Below are positions 58,150 to 64,000 of a stretch of 64,000 nucleotides of DNA, one piece after another. The translations under genes were made by a program, and so were the position numbers. The notes beneath the pieces were generated by a model. The model did not search any database. It was not told the origin of the DNA and saw nothing but the letters and a program-made list of their open reading frames with translations. Every line of letters starts with the position of its first letter. Within the stretch, counting starts at the first letter, position 1. The DNA comes from Eonycteris spelaea (Eukaryota > Chordata > Mammalia > Chiroptera > Pteropodidae), in assembly GCA_003508835.1 (NCBI GenBank), contig PUFA01000084.1, positions 3,038,001-3,102,000 of the forward strand, read 5' to 3'.

Positions 58150-59390
58150 GACACAAAAATACCAGAATGTGATCATCCTTAAATAATAATGTAACTTGGT
58201 GAGTTAAGGCCAAGGACATTGTGTGGTGCCAAGTGTTTCACTACTGTTTCCATGTTATATGACACATCTCATGAGATTTCAAATACTGAGAGCAAATGAA
58301 TATAAATAAACACATTTCTTTTACAATAGAAAAAAATTGTATATATTCCAAGTAGTTACTTCCCTTAAATGCCTACAAGTTTCTTTGGTTAAGGAACTAT
58401 GTGACTGCCAGAATACCTGCCTGAATACACCCGTTGGCATAGAGAGAAAGAGGGGAGCTATGAAAGTCTCAGCAGAGAAAAGATCTCCTTACAGTGATGG
58501 GGCAACAGTGAAGACATGGCAGCCTCCTATTATGCTTCACATTCTTCTAGAACATTGACCACCACATTTGTTGCAGAGCGCAACACAGAAATAGCAGATA
58601 ACAGAGTGCTATGTGTGTGTTGCTTTGTTTGTTTCCATTGTTTTATGATAAAGGTTAGAGTGTTAAGTCTAGCAAACAGTCCATACCTGGCTTGAATATC
58701 TTTGTAATAAAGTTTTAATACTGGGAGGCATGAAGGCAAGGGAAAGAAAAGAAGGAATGAGGATATGGCTGTGTTTTGGCCCCTCTCAGAGATTTGACTA
58801 ATAATCTTGAAATCTTGGAATGAATCAAACCTGTGTGGAAGATGTTTCTCAGCCCTGTTCACCATTCTTATTTGTGTTTCAAAAGAACTTTTATAACTCA
58901 TGTCCACTTACATTTTTGTTTGTTCTTTCTGTTTTCTGCTTTCCATTATAACTCTTTTTTCGTATGCTTATTCAGTCATTCTCCCTTGCTTAAAACTTGA
59001 ATGAGTTTTTAATCTTCTGTTTTCTGAAGTCATGGTTTAGATTTTGTGGTTACCGGAGGCAGGTTATATCAAATGTCAACTGAAATCAACAGATGGAGAT
59101 GCTTGGCTGAGAGCAAGTAAATATCTGGGACCCTCAGGCAAATCAATCTTAACTCAGTCCTGTTTGAAAATGCCAGGGCTTTGGAGAAGGTTCAACATAT
59201 AATATGATTAGCAAGTATACAATGAAAAGTGAACCTGATTTAAGAATTCTTCTTTGAAATTGGGACCATGAGAGCACCTGAGGTGTTTGAGCACTATCAG
59301 GATTCTAGTAATTCGTCTTCAGCGTTTCCTCTTTGATGCTTATGTGGTAGCCAATGTCTTTAATGATGATGTCTTATTTAATATATACAT
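58150..59390. other. No gene recognised
   Basis: The minus frame at 58530-58907 (about 123 codons from its first ATG) ends within ordinary sequence and shows no domain that I recognise. The rest is unassigned. Confidence 0.5.
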
Positions 59391-59394
59391 TTCT

Positions 59395-59700
59395 ATTTAG
59401 AAAGCACTATCAGATAGATAATCTCTGTGATGCTTATTCTTATCATCCTCCTGTATGATAGGTAAGTTAGACATTGTTATCCTTATATTTTAAATACAGG
59501 GAATTAGCCTCAGAGAAGTTAAGTGGCTAGGTAGATTATATTCAGAATCATATTCAATTATTATTCACTGAGCATCTAATAAGTACTGGGAAATTTGATA
59601 CATGCCGGCACCTGTATTGTTTTGATATTGTTCATAACAATCCAGTGGAATTGGTGATATTACTTGTATTGGGCTGATAAGTTTGAAAGCATGTACGCCA
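59395..59700 (-). mobile_element. MIR SINE pieces, two copies
   Basis: 'tagcctcagagaagttaagt' with 'ggctaggtagattatattca' marks one antisense MIR (to about 59580). 'cactgagcatctaataagta' with 'tcataacaatccagtggaat' marks the start of another. Confidence 0.55.
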
Positions 59701-59704
59701 CTGT

Positions 59705-59940
59705 GAGAATCGTGCAGCTCTTAAGGAACAGAGCTAAGATAGTGAATCTGAGCGCACTGCACTTCATACCTGTGATGTTAAACATGACACTCTAAACTGT
59801 TACTCTGGTGTAGTGTTTGGGTCCCAAAACCAAATCATTCAAATTCAGTCTTATTCCTCCAGATTTTCTTTTAGAGCCATGTCCTAAAATTATTTTCTCA
59901 TCGTGCCAGCCAGGCAGCAGGATGCAGACATGAGTGTGAT
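59705..59940. other. Unassigned DNA
   Basis: Short stretch with no named repeat. Confidence 0.5.
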
Positions 59941-59944
59941 GATT

Positions 59945-60040
59945 GTGTTAAGAATAATGATTATAAAAGCCAGCACTTACTGGACATCTACCAGGTGTAC
60001 TGTGCTAAATTCTTTATATGCTTTGATAAAAAATCTGACT
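59945..60040 (-). mobile_element. MIR fragment cut by LTR-like segment
   Basis: 'gccagcacttactggacatc' and 'gtactgtgctaaattcttta' are the antisense MIR tail. The MIR stops where the LTR-like sequence begins. Confidence 0.6.
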
Positions 60041-60049
60041 GCTTTTTTG

Positions 60050-60430
60050 ATGTTTGACTGCTGAGAACATTCAAGCCCCACCACTTTCTTGACCCTTCTG
60101 CTCATATCTGGGCAAGCTATTAAGAAAACCTGGGTGCTCCCTGACTTGGGCACTACCAGTAGGTTTAAACCATGTACTTCCTGGCCTGGGCAAGGGAACC
60201 CTCACCTCAGCGCCACTCCCTAACCAGCATAAAATCCTAAGCCAGTTGCCTCTCTCTGCTCTTTCATTTTTGGATCTACTTAGGAGCTTGCCCAGCTCTC
60301 TCCAGAAAGCCTCATTATGTGAGCAATAAACCTGTTCATCCTTCCTTGGTGTGTGTGGCATCATCAATCTTGTCGAGATCAAATTTAGGGTGAGAGGTTC
60401 ATCCCACTTCGGTGGAGTCCTCAACAATAC
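60050..60430 (+). mobile_element. Probable solo ERV LTR
   Basis: About 380 bases of higher GC with promoter and poly(A) parts in LTR order: a TATA-like CATAAAA at 60228-60234, AATAAA at 60325-60330 and a GT-rich stretch at 60346-60359, then a U5-like end finishing near '...ctcaaca'. The preceding MIR is truncated at its left edge. No internal retroviral region flanks it, so it would be a solo LTR, perhaps class I (gamma-like). Target-site duplication not found; boundaries soft. The 118-codon minus frame across it is not a gene. Confidence 0.5.
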
Positions 60431-60513
60431 ATTACCACTAATCCTACAACATGCAATTACTAGTATATATTCACAGAGGAGGGACCTGGAAACAAATGAG
60501 CAACTAATGTTCC

Positions 60514-60515
<2 letters not shown>

Positions 60516-60566
<51 letters not shown>
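60516..60566. repeat. (GT)n microsatellite
   Basis: Uninterrupted GT array of about 25 units. Confidence 0.97.
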
Positions 60567-60569
<3 letters not shown>

Positions 60570-60570
<1 letters not shown>

Positions 60571-62262
60571 TGAAAGAATTGGCTAGATGGCTAAGGAAAA
60601 ATTGGAAAGGAATTTGTTTTTATAAGCTTAAGAAAATCCTTATTAGCCTTCCCTGAGAAACAATGACTTGAAAGACTTGAAATACAAGATGACTGATGGT
60701 TGAGAAAGATAATGTTTTGTAAGTTTTATAAGGTCTTTGATAGGTGTTCCAAAGACAAGTACAATGAAAATTGATAAGTCACAAGTTTCTGCCCATTCAT
60801 AATGAAATTATGTCCTTCAGATATATAAAAGCTCACACTCAAAACAGTTTCTAAATACATCCTGTAAATAAATAGATTGGAAAATAAAATGCTGGCCAAA
60901 TTTTCTCCCCTTACTGGTTTGGAGAAAGTGTAATTAAAATATATCACATTTTAGAATTCCTCATCAGAGTTTCAGTGAAACTGGAATGGTGTATCCAGAG
61001 TCTTACCTTTCCTCATCTTTACTCGCCTTTCCCTAATTCCAAAACCCAATCATAGCACTATATTGAGCTCCCGTTGTCACTAATAACTCTGATTCCATTG
61101 TCTCTCTGGCAGAGGCATGCATAGATAGTGAGAGCTTCATGCCTAAAAAGCAGGGAAGATACCCACGTGTTGCCAGTATGAGCGCATTCTGTGAGTGTTT
61201 TTGCCCTAACAAGTGAGAGAGATCTGCCATGCAGAGCATGACTACCTGTAAGAGATATTCTGAGAACTCAAGGCAGAGTGCAAAAATGCTGCATACTTTT
61301 CAAAATTTTCCATTACAAATTATGCTACAGGTGTTTAGGTAAAAGATTATGAAACATCTTTCTAATGTATCACTTATTCTATTGTATACTATTTGCAATG
61401 TGTAACTCTAAGACATCGCTTCATTTTCTGGACATCTATTTCCAAAGTATTCCTTGGTAATGTATATTTCTTTACAATAGCTTTTTTTACACAATCATCC
61501 TTTGGCACAGTCGTAGATTCTTTTTACCTTAAATATAGAAAACTTTTCTAGTTTTTGCATTTGTCTACATATTTTTATTCTACAAACTCATTTCCAATGT
61601 ATCTTTTATTTTTACATATTCTTAACATGTTTAGTGCAAGGAAGTCTTTCTTAAGTGTCTGTTCTTTGTACACAGGCTAGAGACGTATACATGATATGTT
61701 TGTTTATAGCTGTTTAGAGAAGATGGAAGACAGACAGGAAAAGCTTACTTTCTTGAATTCGGAGAAACCTGAAAATTATATTTTCAGCTTCAAATGAAGT
61801 GAAAATGGAGATGACCATTAAAAGCCACATTATTACATTAGTAGTGGCAAAGTAAATCATTATGCTATACCTGTAGTTGTTACTTGAGTTACTCAAGTCT
61901 CCATGGACTCACTGTGGAAAACAAACATTGTTACCTGCCTGTACATGCAGTTAACTACATGTAAAAGAGGTACTGAGTGAGAGGTGAAAGGATGAGCATG
62001 GTCTTTCAAAAATCAAGACAGCAGTTTTTGAGAACTTACCCTTGGTGAACCCTAGAGACTTTAGAGGATGATAATTGGTACCTGCTAGTGACTCAGGAAA
62101 GTTCTTTTAAAAGATCATGCAACATGGAGTTTGAGAATAATTCCAAGACTTTATATCAAAGCATTTTAAGTTTCTTTTGATCAAAAATAGGATGGGTAAC
62201 TTCTGTTCATCTACTTTCCAGCACATTGTGTATATAGGTGTGTAAGTACATGTTCAGAGTTG
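60570..62262. other. No gene recognised
   Basis: Unassigned. T-rich from 61300 to 61680. No coding-like frame. Confidence 0.55.
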
Positions 62263-62264
62263 AA

Positions 62265-62465
62265 ATCAGAATGTTTGGATTTATATTATGCCTATTTAAT
62301 CTTTGCATAGTTAAGCAAGTCACTTAATTCCTTGGAACCATGATTTTTCTCATCTTTCAAATAGGAATATTTTACTCTATCTCAAAGAAGTGATGTAAGA
62401 ATTGAGTGAGAAAATGCCTTGAGACTGTCAACTCTACAAAAATGTTGTTATTTTCATCCTCCAAT
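62265..62465 (+). mobile_element. MIR SINE
   Basis: Sense MIR: 'gttaagcaagtcacttaatt', 'ccttggaaccatgatttttc', 'tcatctttcaaataggaat', 'agaagtgatgtaagaattga', 'gtgagaaaatgccttga'. Confidence 0.82.
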
Positions 62466-62469
62466 GTAG

Positions 62470-64000
62470 ACTATTAGAAATAGAACCAACTTTCTATTTT
62501 TTGAGATGGTCACTTTTGAATGCATTAAAGTATTTGTTTACTTGATTTGATGGTGATGAGGATGTTGTCGAAAATAATAGTGTTTTAAAGTGCGTATGCT
62601 CTTTATGAAATTCAACTAAGCAACTAATTTTTCCCTTTCTCACCTCATTTTCTGAGTTATGTTAAAATGTGGACTGGAATGGATCACAGAGACAAAAGCC
62701 ACAGACCAAGAAAGGGCAAATAAGTTCTAAGCAGCATATTTTAGTGTAAACCAGAGTGCACCTTTTTTTACACAGTTGTGCCAGAATTAATCAAAGCAAA
62801 ATTTAATGAACCGAAAAAGACTTTATACCTTGTGGACATGAACACTAAACATCTAACCCCAACTAGTATTTAGAATGCCTTAAAGATCTCAAAATTATTA
62901 TCAAAAATTGGTGTGCTTACAAATATACCATAGAAAACTTAGCTTTAAAAAATGAGGAGGGTGGGGGTTGTGAAGTGTAGAAGGGGGACCTTATACTAGC
63001 TCTCATCACAATGAAAACTGAAACACTTTCATAAATCAAATTTTTGACATTTGGAATCAAGATGTTATGAATTCAAATCAGTTTTGCTTGAGAGAACCAG
63101 ACATCTCAACCACCTCTAAAATCAATCAATCAATCAATTAATTAAACTCAAAAGTGAGTTGATATAAACCAAACATATACTTCAAAAGTGTCAAATAATA
63201 TGTCTTTTTAAAGGCTGTTTGAGATGTAAAATACCTAGACCTCATTCCTTTACTTAGTTTAGCCTCAGGATCTTAAATATTATCAAGGTGGTATTATTAT
63301 CTTGTGGATGGTGGTGAAGGAGCTTTGTCAGCAGGTATAGATAGCTACAAGTTCCAGAACTGAGTTTTGTATTTCAAGTTTTCTTACTCTGAGGAAAGTT
63401 CATTCCTCTCTACATTGGCAAATTTTAAAGAACCAGGTGCTTTTCTTGACTAATTTTAGTAATAGCCTTGGAAAAACAGTAAATACATTTCTGGGACATT
63501 CAGATTTATTTATCTTAGAGGATAATGAAATATTTGCCTGATGACCTGCATCTGTGACCTGACCAGGAAAAATGCAGCTCTCTCAATGTGTAGGGCACTT
63601 GCCCTCTGCCTACTGATTTGGCATCCATGAAATATACCATGGAGTGTCAAGCCCTGCTTTAGAAATGCCTTTGGGTCAAGTCCAGTGGATGACCTGCTAT
63701 GAAGACCAACACTAACTGGGTAAACTAGAGACACTTTTATAAATTTGTAATCTTCACATGATCTCACTTTGAAAAAAAAACATCTGAGAAATACTATTAG
63801 TACTACTATTTTCATTGTTCAATATGTTTTGTATAAAGAAATTTTAAAACAACTTCTGTATATTTAACTCTGGAACTTCGTTTTACTGTACCTTAGTAGA
63901 TCCCAGCCCAAATATGTACACATTTATGTTGGTTTTTCTTTACTAAAATATATTAGATTTACTATTCTAATATTCTATTTTGAGAAGCCAAGTGAATAAT
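62470..64000. other. No gene; minor repeat
   Basis: (ATCA)n at 63121-63144. The 101-codon minus frame at 63510-63815 has no recognised domain. The rest is unassigned up to the window edge. Confidence 0.55.

Noticed and set aside
60071..60427. 118-codon minus-strand frame
   Set aside because: Antisense to the LTR-like segment; no recognised retroviral or host domain.
1..64000. CRISPR arrays, operons, bacterial promoters or ribosome binding sites
   Set aside because: The sequence is mammalian. Repeats are microsatellites and retroposons, and no spaced direct-repeat array or prokaryotic gene order exists.

Overview
The window is AT-rich, CpG-poor, repeat-laden vertebrate DNA, and everything in it fits a eutherian mammal. 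The evidence is many decayed MIR and L2 copies, an ancient L3/CR1 LINE, old hAT-type DNA-transposon MITEs, L1M-class LINE 3' ends, a younger L1, a probable ERV LTR and long dinucleotide and tetranucleotide microsatellites. The 3' UTR of the younger L1 (54.6-55.0 kb, antisense) resembles the L1 tail common to laurasiatherians such as bats, carnivores, horses and artiodactyls. No young SINE is visible (no Alu, B1/B2, CAN-SINE, ERE, VES, PRE or Bov-tA), which argues against lineages where these are dense. I suggest a laurasiatherian with low recent SINE activity, without naming a species.

I found no confident protein-coding gene, exon set, tRNA, rRNA or snRNA. Most open frames are short, many have no ATG start, and the longer ones fall in polypyrimidine tracts, microsatellites or transposons. 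The window is best read as intergenic (gene-desert) or deep intronic sequence. Two places resemble coding or transcribed sequence without being convincing. One is a CpG-rich segment at 1-127 (minus strand) with an acceptor-like ACAG and an open frame running off the window. The other is a 204-codon open frame at 44390-45004 (minus strand).

Layout. 0-5.5 kb: (CA)n, MIRs, L2 and an L1M tail. 5.76-7.15 kb: a long L3/CR1 copy on the minus strand. 7.48-8.04 kb: a repeat-free block that looks like a conserved regulatory element. 8-18 kb: MIR, L2 and hAT MITEs, a 29-bp near-perfect palindrome at 9.8 kb and a (GGAA)n array at 12.4 kb. 18-26 kb: (GT)n, a purine tract, a second L1M tail, an A46 run and an L2 split by a (CA)/(TA) array. 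26-34 kb: mostly unique sequence, with candidate regulatory blocks at 27.6 and 29.9 kb. 34.8-36.1 kb: a MIR followed by two L2 3' ends facing each other. 36-54 kb: largely unrecognised DNA with a (CCTT)n array, poly(A) runs, a (CA)/(TA) array and a CpG-retaining block at 48.9-49.5 kb. 54.56-56.91 kb: an L1 on the minus strand that keeps its 5' UTR, ORF1 and 3' UTR but lacks most of ORF2. 57-64 kb: a candidate regulatory block, MIRs, a solo-LTR-like segment at 60.05-60.43 kb and a (GT)n array.

No genes act together here. Any function would be cis-regulatory. The best leads are the four repeat-free blocks at 7.5, 27.6, 48.9 and 57.5 kb, and structurally the ORF2-deleted L1 and the 9.8-kb palindrome. 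I did not find an undescribed gene system.
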